Of a stretch of DNA of 64,000 nucleotides, positions 18,494 through 26,382 are shown piece after piece; within the stretch, counting starts at the first letter, position 1; every line of letters begins with the position of its first letter. The translations under genes were made by a program, and so were the position numbers. The notes under the pieces are model-generated. The model made no database searches, was not told the DNA's origin, and saw only the letters and a list, made by a program, of their open reading frames with translations. Origin of the DNA: Planctomycetota bacterium (lineage in GTDB: Bacteria > Planctomycetota > UBA1135 > GCA-002686595); contig JADYYP010000020.1 of assembly GCA_020853575.1 (NCBI GenBank), positions 1 through 64,000 on the forward strand. The letters run 5' to 3'.

Positions 18494-18730
18494 ATGAAGG
18501 CACGAGCTGTTTTCTATCACGCTGGATGTCCGGTGTGCGTCGACGCGGAGACCTCGATCCTCGGCGCGCTCGATCGCACGCGCTACGACGTCGAGGTCGT
18601 GCATCTCGGACGAGAGCGGAGCCGCGTCGCGGAGGCGCAGCGCGCCGGTGTGCAGTCGGTGCCCGCGCTCGCGCTCGATGGCCGCGTGTACCACATCAAC
18701 TTCGGGGCGGAGCTCTCCGCGCTGAAGTAG
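18494..18730 (+). CDS. Small thioredoxin-like protein with CPVC motif
   Basis: 78 residues from ATG 18494, preceded by GGAGGAC as a strong ribosome site. A beta strand (ARAVFYHAG) leads into CPVC at residues 12-15, and VQSVPALALDG supplies the cis-Pro loop of the thioredoxin fold. The size fits glutaredoxin-like or arsenate-reductase-like mini-thioredoxins. It probably reduces or senses thiols in the cytoplasm (no signal peptide). It is transcribed divergently from an HxlR regulator. Confidence 0.75.
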   Translation: MKARAVFYHAGCPVCVDAETSILGALDRTRYDVEVVHLGRERSRVAEAQRAGVQSVPALALDGRVYHINFGAELSALK

Positions 18731-18780
18731 CGGCTGAACGTGCGCCGCGGCTGGCGCGACCCGAAGGGCCGCGGCGCGCG

Positions 18781-19143
18781 TCACACCCGCACGCCGTTGG
18801 GCGCGGTGAAGCGTGGATCGACGACGTCACCGGTGTTGCGCGTGGCGGCCGGCTCGAAGATCAAGAGCTCGGCCTCCGTGTCGGCCAGCGTGCGGTGCTC
18901 GACGCCTCGCGGCACGACGCACATCTCGCCAGGGCCGAGCTCGACGCGGGCGGCGCGGAACTCGATCGTCATGCGGCCGCGCCACACCAGGAACAGCTCG
19001 TCCTCGGACTCGTGGCGATGCCAGGGGAACTCGCCGAGGACCTTGACCAGTTTCAGCTCCTGGCCGTTGAGCTCGGCAGCGACCTTGGGTCTCCAGCGCT
19101 CTTCGATGCGCGCGAATTTCTCGGCCAGGGAGATGCGTTCCAT
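18781..19143 (-). CDS. Single-domain cupin protein
   Basis: 120 residues from ATG 19143. Cupin motif 1 is WHRHESEDELFLVWRG (two His and a Glu as metal ligands), and motif 2 is PGEMCVVPRGVEHRTLA (third His). Such small cupins include metal-dependent isomerases, dioxygenases and binding proteins; the sequence does not decide. It follows the VOC gene by 5 bases, so the two are probably one transcript of metal-dependent enzymes. Confidence 0.8.
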   Translation of the reverse strand: MERISLAEKFARIEERWRPKVAAELNGQELKLVKVLGEFPWHRHESEDELFLVWRGRMTIEFRAARVELGPGEMCVVPRGVEHRTLADTEAELLIFEPAATRNTGDVVDPRFTAPNGVRV

Positions 19144-19148
19144 GGGCG

Positions 19149-19580
19149 TCAAGGAGTCCAGTGCGCGCCCGGGCGATACGTTCCGAAGTACCACGTGTGC
19201 CCCTCGGGATCCTCGGCGCCGTAGCCGCGCGAGCCGTACTCTTCGTCGCAGAGCTCGCGCGTGATCCGCGCACCGGCCGCGCGCGCGCGTGCGAAGTGCG
19301 CGTCGGGGTCGCAGACGCGGACGCAGGTCGACGAGCTCGTGCCCGACGTGCGTCGCGGTCCGACCAAGCCGCTCTCGGCGCGAGCGGACGCCACCATCAC
19401 CACTCCGCCCGCCTCGAACTCGAGCTCGGCGTGCAGCACGCCTCCGTCGGCGCGCGGCACCAACAACCTGCAGCGCATTCCGAAGGCGCGCTCGAGCCAC
19501 GCCAGAGCCGCGCGCGCGTCGTCGTAGTACAGACTCGGATACACGTTTCCGACCTCGCGTCGGTGCTCGAGCATGTGCAT
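19149..19580 (-). CDS. VOC-superfamily (glyoxalase/bleomycin-resistance fold) protein
   Basis: 143 residues. The strand-helix-strand unit YPSLYYDDARAALAWLERAFGM is typical of the first beta-alpha-beta-beta-beta half, and DPEGHTWYFGTY ends the second. The family includes glyoxalases, dioxygenases and antibiotic-binding proteins; YdcJ/PhnB-like proteins of this pattern are mostly uncharacterised. It is the first gene of a probable two-gene unit with the cupin. Confidence 0.75.
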   Translation of the reverse strand: MHMLEHRREVGNVYPSLYYDDARAALAWLERAFGMRCRLLVPRADGGVLHAELEFEAGGVVMVASARAESGLVGPRRTSGTSSSTCVRVCDPDAHFARARAAGARITRELCDEEYGSRGYGAEDPEGHTWYFGTYRPGAHWTP

Positions 19581-19701
19581 GACCGTGGGACCTCCCCGGC
19601 TCCGGAGCGGAGCCCTTCGAGCGTAGCAGCGCGAGCCTGCGGTGACAGGCGCAGACGCTCAGGGTTGCCGGCGACCGCTCTCGGTCACTAGCCTCGTGGG
19701 T

Positions 19702-20061
19702 ATGAGCGAGCACGAACGCGACCTCGCATCTCGAGAACGTCCAGAAGCGAGCGAAGCACTGCTCGCTCCCGCCCGCGCGGCGGGCGCGAGCACCGGAGTC
19801 ACGCGCACTCGCAAGGTCGTCGCGATGGCCATCGCGGCCCTGTCCGACGCGGTGTCCCTCGGTGCGCAACTCGCGCCACCGCTCCAAATCGCCGTCGATG
19901 TCGCCACTGCAGTAGCGCTGTTCGCCGTCCTCGGTTTCCGCTGGCCGTTGCTGCCGGTGCTGGTCGTGGAAGCGATCCCGGGGCTGGCGACGTTTCCGAC
20001 CTGGATGCTCGTCGTCGGCGTGCTGGTCGGTGTCACTCCGACCAAGTCCAGCGGCGCCTGA
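19702..20061 (+). CDS. Small membrane protein, unknown
   Basis: 119 residues from ATG 19702 (a further-upstream ATG would add 20 residues without clear support). A charged, Ala-rich N terminus of about 45 residues is followed by hydrophobic segments around KVVAMAIAALSDAVSLG and VATAVALFAVLGFRWPLLPVLVVEAIPG, ending LVVGVLVGV. It looks like a two- or three-helix inner-membrane protein. I recognise no family. Confidence 0.55.
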   Translation: MSEHERDLASRERPEASEALLAPARAAGASTGVTRTRKVVAMAIAALSDAVSLGAQLAPPLQIAVDVATAVALFAVLGFRWPLLPVLVVEAIPGLATFPTWMLVVGVLVGVTPTKSSGA

Positions 20062-20116
20062 GGCAGTGCACTGCGCGCGATCTTCGCGGCGCGCGCGACG
20101 AGACTCCGGAAAAGCG

Positions 20117-20155
20117 AAAACTCCACGTGTTCCTCGCGGAACGACGTGGAGTCTT
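20117..20155 (-). terminator. Intrinsic terminator of the HU gene
   Basis: A stem of 9 plus 5 pairs with a TCGC tetraloop (left arm 20120-20133, right arm 20138-20152, one bulged base). Read on the minus strand it is followed by TTTTCGCTTTT. It lies 66 bases after the HU stop codon, so it fits a rho-independent terminator for that gene. It may also stop readthrough from the plus-strand membrane gene. Confidence 0.65.
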
Positions 20156-20217
20156 GCAGCTCGCGTCGTCCGCGCCGCGCTCGATCGCGCCCGCGGACTC
20201 CACGCGAATGACCGATC

Positions 20218-20568
20218 TCAGACCATCGACTTGAGCGCCTTCATCGCGCGCACCTTGACGACGTTGCGGGCCGGCTTGGCCTTGAACATCGTCTCCTGAC
20301 CGGTGAACGGATTGATGCCCTTGCGCGCCTTCGTCGCGGGCATGCGCTTGACGGTGACCTTCATCAGGCCGGGGACCTGAACGACGCCCGGGCCCTTCTT
20401 GCCCAGGTCAGCGGCGAGCAGATCGCCGAGCGCGCCGAACACGGACACGACTTGCTTGCGCGAGAGGCAGGACGCACCGGCGATCGCGTTGAACACTTCG
20501 CCCTTCGTGCGAGCCTTGCCGGCGGGCGTGATCTTCATGGGCTTGGTAGCGGGAGCCTTGGCAGCCAT
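20218..20568 (-). CDS. HU/IHF-family DNA-binding protein
   Basis: 116 residues from ATG 20568, with AGGAGA just upstream. A Lys/Ala/Pro-rich N-terminal arm (about 20 residues) precedes a typical HU core: KGEVFNAIAGASCLSRKQV (helical body), VQVPGLMKVTVK, then the DNA-intercalating arm around KGINPFTGQET and KAKPARNVVKVRAMKALK. HU bends and compacts DNA. The basic extension is longer than in E. coli HU and may add nonspecific DNA contact. A 509-base region without a clear gene lies upstream, and a strong terminator downstream. Confidence 0.88.
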   Translation of the reverse strand: MAAKAPATKPMKITPAGKARTKGEVFNAIAGASCLSRKQVVSVFGALGDLLAADLGKKGPGVVQVPGLMKVTVKRMPATKARKGINPFTGQETMFKAKPARNVVKVRAMKALKSMV

Positions 20569-21077
20569 CGAAATCTCCTAGTTTTGCAGGGGTTTTTGCG
20601 GCCTTTGTGGCCGGAGGACTGACGCGTTGTAGAGAAACGCAGAGGTCACTTCCAGAGCCAAGAGCTCGGAAAACCGCGGAAAAACTGCGTGTTTCGCGCA
20701 CTCGTCGGCGCGCGCTCCGAATCGCGCGGCGCGCAGCGCGGGGCAAATGGAGCGCGCGGCGAGCAGTGCGAGGCGACCGTGGCAGCGAATCGAATGCTCC
20801 CCGCCGGAAGTGCGAGACGAGTTCCACGCGCCGGATGCGCGCTCCGAATTTGGAAGCCTCGCAGCTCGTTCGGAGCAGACGAGTTCGAGAGCTCCCGCGC
20901 CGCGGCGATCCCCGAGCGCCGAAGCGTGCCGACGAGCAACCGCGGGGCGCTGGCGGCACCCGGCGCCGCGGCCGCGACCCCCGTCGTGCGCGGGCATCGG
21001 ACTCGTGACTCGAGCGTTTTAGCGGCGCTGCCCTCGTGTTGCACGCCTGAAACGCTCGAAAAAGGTGGGAGAGTCGT
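20569..21077. other. Apparent noncoding region with an inverted repeat
   Basis: I see no convincing gene in these 509 bases between HU (minus) and the plus-strand gene at 21078. Open frames here have shadow-like, Arg-rich composition. Near the right end, CGAGCGTTT (21011-21019) and AAACGCTCG (21050-21058) form a perfect 9-bp inverted repeat around a 30-base loop, which may be an operator or leader structure for the gene at 21078. The HU-proximal 110 bases are comparatively A/T-rich and probably hold its promoter. Confidence 0.4.
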
Positions 21078-21608
21078 GTGCCGCTCAGAGGCACCACCAC
21101 CATGCACAGGGCTTCCCCCGATGCCGTCCACCCCCCGCGCGCGCTGACCCAGCTCGCGTTGCTGGGTTGGTACGAACAACCGTTCCGCAGACTGGGCCCG
21201 CATGCGACGCCCGGGCGGGTCGAGTCGTTGCGCCTGAGCTTCGCCGGACGCGCGACCCTCGACCCGCGCACCCGCGCCCTGAAGGGCGTGATCCGTGACG
21301 AGTTCAGCCTGGCCGCAATCGAAGGCGAGTGGACCTCGGCGGGCCTGGCATTCTCGCGCTTGATCGTCGCTCGACGGCCCTACGCCAAGCTCCACGGCGC
21401 CATGCTCCTGCCTGGAGCGGCGAGCGCGGAGCTCTCGGTCCAGTTCCGCTTCCCCGACGCGCTCACGCGCACCTGGTGCCAGGGTGGCTATCGACTGCAG
21501 CCCGACGAAGAGATGGACGTCGACTGGTGTCCCGGGCCGATCGCCGCGTGCAAGCTCGTGCTCTTGGATGCAGCGCCCGACGAACCGCCCCGGCATATCG
21601 AGCCCTGA
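21078..21608 (+). CDS. Hypothetical protein
   Basis: 176 residues from GTG 21078, supported by GGTGGGAG five bases upstream; an ATG eight codons later is possible. No signal peptide or membrane helix. It has several beta-strand-like stretches (FSRLIVARRPYAKLHGAMLL, AELSVQFRFPDALTRTW, VDWCPGPIAACKLVLLDA). No family recognised. It ends 3 bases before the end of the convergent gene at 21612. Confidence 0.6.
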   Translation: MPLRGTTTMHRASPDAVHPPRALTQLALLGWYEQPFRRLGPHATPGRVESLRLSFAGRATLDPRTRALKGVIRDEFSLAAIEGEWTSAGLAFSRLIVARRPYAKLHGAMLLPGAASAELSVQFRFPDALTRTWCQGGYRLQPDEEMDVDWCPGPIAACKLVLLDAAPDEPPRHIEP

Positions 21609-21611
21609 ACT

Positions 21612-22733
21612 TCAACGCCGCGCATCGCGGATGCGCCGCGTCAACTCCTGGGCGAGCTCGTTGGGCACCGGGAACGACATCACGTAGTGCACGATATTCC
21701 ACTGCTCACCGTCGTGCCGCAGGACGCCGCTGCCGCGCACCGCCCCGTAGCTCGCGTTGTCCAGCAACTCGTCGAACCAAGCCCAGCGACGGTCGGATGA
21801 GAGCGCGACATGGCGCTCCGTGGCCACGTAGGACCAGCCCTTGCCCTGGCGGAAGTGGGGCTCGCAGAAGGCGCGGAACTGCGTGACGTTCCAGCGTTCG
21901 CTGGCGTCGGTTCCGATGAACACCGCGTCCGGAGCGAGGCACGCGAAGTAGCCCTCCAGGTCGGCGCGCGAAGCCGCTGCGTGGAACTCTCCCAGACGCG
22001 CCCGGACACCGCGCTCGGCCTCCTCACGCTGCGCTTCGGACGCGACGAAACGCTTCCAATGCGCGGTGAAGCGGCCCTCGCACTCGAGCACCGTCGCGTG
22101 CTCCTTGGTCGAAACGAAGTCGAGAGACGCGCAGGCGCCGCCCGCGGCGATCAGGCGCTCGAGGACCTCCAACAGAGGCTCGCGCGCGTCGGCACGACCG
22201 CGCAGCAGCGCGAGTGGAATGTCCGAGAGCAACCCGACCCGCCGAAGCGAACCGGCATCGAGCGCAACGGGCGCGAACGCCGTGACGCTCGCCACCCGCT
22301 CGGGCTCCGCGATCGCGAACTGCAGTGCCGCGGTCGCGCCAGCAGCGTGTCCTATCAAGTGCAAGCGTTGCGAAGTGCTCGAGCTCGCGCGCAGGTGCTC
22401 GGCGACCGCCGTCAGCTCGGGCGTGCTTCCGGCGCACGCGGCCAGCGTCCACGCACCCTCGGCCGCGAGCGCGCGGGCAACGTCGTCGAGCGCGCGCTCG
22501 AGCTCGCTGTCCGCGCTTCGATCGCACACGATGATCCCCAGCGGACCGGCGAGCTCGGGTGAATCAGGGACCCGCCGCGAGCGCACCAAGTAGCGCACGG
22601 GCTGGGAGTCAACGCGTGGCGCCGCGCGCCACTCGCCCGCCTCCGCCTGGCGCCCCTCTTGCGCCCGCGCAGGTGCCGTCGAATGCGAAAGCGGGCACGC
22701 GAATGCGACGCACATGATCCACCCGATGCTCAT
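21612..22733 (-). CDS. Exported alpha/beta-hydrolase-like protein fused to an NTF2/SnoaL-like domain; nucleophile Ser missing
   Basis: 373 residues from ATG 22733 with a signal peptide (MSIGWIMCVAFACPLSHSTAPARAQ). The first part has hydrolase-fold strands (LGIIVCDR) and a nucleophile elbow LIGHAAGATAAL, where G-x-S-x-G is expected; Ala replaces Ser, so classic hydrolysis is unlikely. From about residue 255, LGEFHAAASRADLEGYFACLAPDAVFIGTDASE is a SnoaL/DUF4440-type NTF2 domain that runs to the end. It may bind a ligand rather than hydrolyse. FBPase lies 41 bases upstream on the same strand. Confidence 0.7.
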   Translation of the reverse strand: MSIGWIMCVAFACPLSHSTAPARAQEGRQAEAGEWRAAPRVDSQPVRYLVRSRRVPDSPELAGPLGIIVCDRSADSELERALDDVARALAAEGAWTLAACAGSTPELTAVAEHLRASSSTSQRLHLIGHAAGATAALQFAIAEPERVASVTAFAPVALDAGSLRRVGLLSDIPLALLRGRADAREPLLEVLERLIAAGGACASLDFVSTKEHATVLECEGRFTAHWKRFVASEAQREEAERGVRARLGEFHAAASRADLEGYFACLAPDAVFIGTDASERWNVTQFRAFCEPHFRQGKGWSYVATERHVALSSDRRWAWFDELLDNASYGAVRGSGVLRHDGEQWNIVHYVMSFPVPNELAQELTRRIRDARR

Positions 22734-22774
22734 CGAGGGATGGTACGGCGCGCGAGCCACGCTCGCGCGTCGCC

Positions 22775-23791
22775 TCAGAGATGCGCGAGCACGTTGTCGA
22801 CTTCGTCCGGGCTGCCCAGGATGACCGTCGTGCGTTGGTGGAGCGCCTTGGGTTGGACCTCGAGCAAGCGCGTCTTGCCAGCGAAGGCCTTGCCGCCGGC
22901 CTGCTCGACGATCATCGACATCGGGTTGGCCTCGTACATCAGGCGCAGCTTGCCTTCGGGCGCCTTGGCCGTCGGCGGATAGAAGAACACGCCCCCCTGC
23001 AGCAGCGTGCGGTGCACGTCGGCCACCATCGCGCCCGCGTAGCGGCTGGAGTACCCGCTCTGTTGCGCCCAATCGAGATAGCGCTGGTAACCCTCGGTGA
23101 AAGTGCGGCGATTGCCCTCGTTCACCGAGTACGTCTTGGCCTTCTTCGGAATGCGCAAGTCCTCGATGACCCGCAGGAAAGCGCCGATCATCGGATCGAG
23201 CACGAACATCGAGACCCCGCGCCCGGTGGTGAGCACGAAGACGGTCGACGACCCGTAGAGGATGTAGCCCGCGGCGAGTTGCTGCGTGCCGGGTTGGAGC
23301 ATCGCTTCCTCGGCGGTCGCGGCCGGCTCGGGGTGCTTGAGGATCGAGAAGATCGTGCCGACGCCTCCACAGGTATCGAGGTTCGACGAACCGTCGAGCG
23401 GATCGAACAGCACGCAGTAGCCGCCTTCGTGGTCGACGTTGTCGCGCAACAGGATCGGCTCGTCGTTCTCCTCCGAGGCGACGATCGCCACGCCCTTGCG
23501 CCGACCGAGGCAACGCAGCAGGGTTTCGTTGGCGATCACGTCGAGCTTCTGCTGGCGCTCGCCCTGCACGTTCTCCGTGCCGAGCGTCCCGAGCACGTCG
23601 TCGAGCCGCGCGCGGCGCAGCTTGGCCGAGATCACCTTGCCCGAGAGCGACATCGCCGAGAGGATCCACGAGAACGTCCCGGTCGAGCCGGGGTGTCGCG
23701 ACTGCTCCGCGAGGATGTGCGACTGCAGCGTGATCAGGTTGTCGGTGCTCTTCTCGTCGAGCTCTTGCAGGAAAGACTTCTGGGTGCTCAT
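22775..23791 (-). CDS. fbp: Class I fructose-1,6-bisphosphatase
   Basis: 338 residues. Metal-site motifs are intact: VASEENDEP, and VLFDPLDGSSNLD with Asp130, Leu132, Asp133 and following. Substrate-site blocks such as VNEGNRRTF and GKLRLMYEANPMSMIVEQAGG match the family. It hydrolyses fructose 1,6-bisphosphate to fructose 6-phosphate, the committing step of gluconeogenesis, in the cytoplasm. That fits an organism living on peptides and amino acids, as the peptidase genes nearby suggest. It is divergent from the gene at 24039 (247-base gap). Confidence 0.95.
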   Translation of the reverse strand: MSTQKSFLQELDEKSTDNLITLQSHILAEQSRHPGSTGTFSWILSAMSLSGKVISAKLRRARLDDVLGTLGTENVQGERQQKLDVIANETLLRCLGRRKGVAIVASEENDEPILLRDNVDHEGGYCVLFDPLDGSSNLDTCGGVGTIFSILKHPEPAATAEEAMLQPGTQQLAAGYILYGSSTVFVLTTGRGVSMFVLDPMIGAFLRVIEDLRIPKKAKTYSVNEGNRRTFTEGYQRYLDWAQQSGYSSRYAGAMVADVHRTLLQGGVFFYPPTAKAPEGKLRLMYEANPMSMIVEQAGGKAFAGKTRLLEVQPKALHQRTTVILGSPDEVDNVLAHL

Positions 23792-24038
23792 GGCAGGATC
23801 TTGCCCGAGGTCAGCGCCTCAGGGAAAGCGTTCGTCGGTGGAAGGTGCGTGTCCGGAGACTTCGGTCGCGGCGCGCGGCGAGCTTGCGCCCGCGGCTCGG
23901 CGTAGGCTCAGCGCTGGCACGCTGCACCGCCGGCGTCCAGTCCACAGTGCAGGCCCCCATCGAGCCAGTCGCGCGCCACGATGCCGCGTCCTCCCTGCTA
24001 ACTTGGTGCGCGAACACGCACGCCCCCCAAGAAACGAC

Positions 24039-26348
24039 ATGCTCCACCGCCTGCTCACGCTCCTCACGCTGTTCTGCGCACTGCTCCAAGGCGCGGTGGC
24101 GCAGATCGAAGTGCTCGTGCTCGACGAGGCCAACCAGCCGATCGGCGGCGCCACGGTCTCGACCTTCGAGGACTCGAGCCCGTCGCGCAACGTGACCGAC
24201 ACCGACGGTCGCTGTCGCTTGCCGCTTCCGCCCGGTGCACGTCCGATCCGCGTGCGCGTGGAGCACGCGGGCTTCTTCCACAACGACACCTCGCGCCTCG
24301 CGCAGGCCAAGCTCACACTCAACCTACAACGCGCGGTCGCGCTCGACGGCGTGGTGCGCCTGAAAGGCGCGACCGAAGGTCTGGCGAATGCCGAGGTGCG
24401 CTTCGTTCATCCGGGCTGCAAGACCTGCGAGCCCGAGCTGGTGCATGCAGACAGCGCGGGTCGCTTCCGCTGTCCGAGCGTTCCGCGCGGCGTCGAGCTC
24501 GAGCTGCACGTGTCGGGTCCCAACGTGCCCAGACAGCGGGTGGTCCTCGGCGCGCTCGTCGAGAGCGAGCTCGCCGCGCGAACGGTCGAGCTCGATCCCG
24601 GCCATCTGCTGCGCGGACGCGTGATCGACTTCGAATCGGGAGCTGCACTCGGCGGTGCGCGAGTCGCGACGGTCCCCGGCGGCCTGAACGAGGCGCGTGC
24701 CGCCGCGGACGGGCGCTTCGAGCTGCGCGTGGTGGCCGATTCGTTTCGCCAGCTGATCCGCGTCGATGTTTCGGCCGCGGAGCACTGTCGGTTGGGCGTG
24801 GTGCTGGCCGCGAGCGACCTCGCCGAAGGCAAGGAGCTGCGCTGCCCGCTGCCGCGCTTCACCGCGCTCGAAGGAACGGTGCTCGACGCCGCCGGCGCGC
24901 CGGTATCCGGCGCCGAGGTGTTCGTGCGCGAGGACGTCAACTGGCTGATGAAGCGTCGCGCGCGCGGGCCGGTCGAACCGCGCATTCCATTGGATGAGCT
25001 GCCCTTGGCTTGGAGCGTGACCAGCGGCGAGGCCAACGCCTCCGCGCTGACCGACGTCAATGGACGTTTTCGCTTCGATCGCGTGTGCCCTTGGATGACC
25101 GATTTCCTGGTGCACAGCCAGCATCCGATCGCCGGCGGCCTTCAGCTCGAGGTGCCGGCCGCGCTCGGCCCGGGAGCGACGCTCGAGCTGCGCCTCGAGC
25201 CGCAACGCGCGGAACCGGGCGGGACACTCAGCGGCAACGTCACGCTCAACGGAGTTCCGGTGCAGGGCGTGCTCGCCTGGAAGGGTGCGACACGCTCGGG
25301 CAAGATCGCGGCCGACCCTCGGGGTCGCTACAGCTCGAAGGGCATCGAGCCCGGCAAGGTCGAGCTGGTGCTCGAGGTGCTCCAGAGTCCGAGTGTGCGC
25401 TTGACCGGCGCCGAGGCGCGCGAATCGGTGGAGCTCGAGGTCGCGCTCGATTCCGAGCTCACCCACGATTTCTCCGTGCGGCGCGAGCTCGCCCGCGTGC
25501 GCGGTCGGGTGGTCGACCCGCGCGGTGCACCGCTCGCCAAGCTGCCCGTGGGAGCGGTGGATGCGAGCAACTCGGCGCGCGCGCAGACCCACAGCGACTC
25601 CGACGGACGCTTCGAGCTCGAGGTGCTCGCGGGAGCGCGCGAGTGGACCGTGCAGGTGATCCGCGGTCCCGAGCTCCACGAACTCCCACACGTGCGCGTC
25701 GATGGCGAGGAGGTCCTGATGACCGTTCCGGATCTGGGCCAGCTGCGCGTGCGCTTCTTCGATGCGCGCACGCAGGCCAATCTGGCGCCGGCGCTCGTGA
25801 TGTGGCGCGCGCAGGGCCAAAAGCTCCTCGCTCCGCGCAATTTGGTGCTCGAGCCGCAGCGCGACCTGGCCGGTTGGTTCGAGGCCGAAATTCCGGTGGG
25901 AACGTTCGAGCTCGGCGCGTGGGTGACGCGCGCGGGCTACCCCCCGACGGCGCCGCGCACGATCCGCGTCGAGCGCGACGGGCGGGTCGAGGTCGAGTTC
26001 GCGCTCGAGGAGGGCCGTCCGTTGGGCATTCAACTCGCCGCGGATTCGGCCCGGCCAGCGAGCGACGAGAGCGCACGCCTGTGGGTGCTCGAAGAGGCTT
26101 GGTGGGCGCAGCGCGATCCTCGGGCGGAGCGCGACATCTCGCTCTCCAATGTCGCGTTGCCGGCGCTGGCCGAGCGCTACCGCGCCTTGCGCTTCGACGA
26201 GAACGGCAGGGCGCAGGTGCCGGGTCTGGCCCCGGGGCGCTACCGCTTCGTGACGAGCTCGCCCGGCGACGCAGTCGAGCCCGCGGCGTTCGAGTTCAAG
26301 GGCGAGGAGCGCGAGTCGCTCGAGATCCGCTGGACGCGCGCTCCGTGA
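24039..26348 (+). CDS. Large secreted protein with carboxypeptidase-regulatory-like repeats
   Basis: 769 residues from ATG 24039; the signal peptide MLHRLLTLLTLFCALLQGAVAQ has a clear AVA-Q cleavage site. The mature part is a chain of beta-sandwich units of the CarboxypepD_reg type: VLDEANQPIGGATVSTFED...TDTDGRCRL, LEGTVLDAAGAPVSGAEVFV...TDVNGRFRF and VRGRVVDPRGAPLAKLPVGA...SDSDGRFEL. No catalytic domain is seen. Such proteins are usually surface or periplasmic binding modules. A second, shorter member is at 38389-40302. It converges on the M64 peptidase gene (34-base gap). Confidence 0.8.
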   Translation: MLHRLLTLLTLFCALLQGAVAQIEVLVLDEANQPIGGATVSTFEDSSPSRNVTDTDGRCRLPLPPGARPIRVRVEHAGFFHNDTSRLAQAKLTLNLQRAVALDGVVRLKGATEGLANAEVRFVHPGCKTCEPELVHADSAGRFRCPSVPRGVELELHVSGPNVPRQRVVLGALVESELAARTVELDPGHLLRGRVIDFESGAALGGARVATVPGGLNEARAAADGRFELRVVADSFRQLIRVDVSAAEHCRLGVVLAASDLAEGKELRCPLPRFTALEGTVLDAAGAPVSGAEVFVREDVNWLMKRRARGPVEPRIPLDELPLAWSVTSGEANASALTDVNGRFRFDRVCPWMTDFLVHSQHPIAGGLQLEVPAALGPGATLELRLEPQRAEPGGTLSGNVTLNGVPVQGVLAWKGATRSGKIAADPRGRYSSKGIEPGKVELVLEVLQSPSVRLTGAEARESVELEVALDSELTHDFSVRRELARVRGRVVDPRGAPLAKLPVGAVDASNSARAQTHSDSDGRFELEVLAGAREWTVQVIRGPELHELPHVRVDGEEVLMTVPDLGQLRVRFFDARTQANLAPALVMWRAQGQKLLAPRNLVLEPQRDLAGWFEAEIPVGTFELGAWVTRAGYPPTAPRTIRVERDGRVEVEFALEEGRPLGIQLAADSARPASDESARLWVLEEAWWAQRDPRAERDISLSNVALPALAERYRALRFDENGRAQVPGLAPGRYRFVTSSPGDAVEPAAFEFKGEERESLEIRWTRAP

Positions 26349-26382
26349 CGCGCCGCGCGCTGCCGCGCGGATCTCCCGCGGA

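Noticed and set aside
23439-24038. Open frame that would extend the protein at 24039 by 200 residues
   Set aside because: It lies antisense to fbp, has shadow-like composition, and the true signal peptide starts at ATG 24039.
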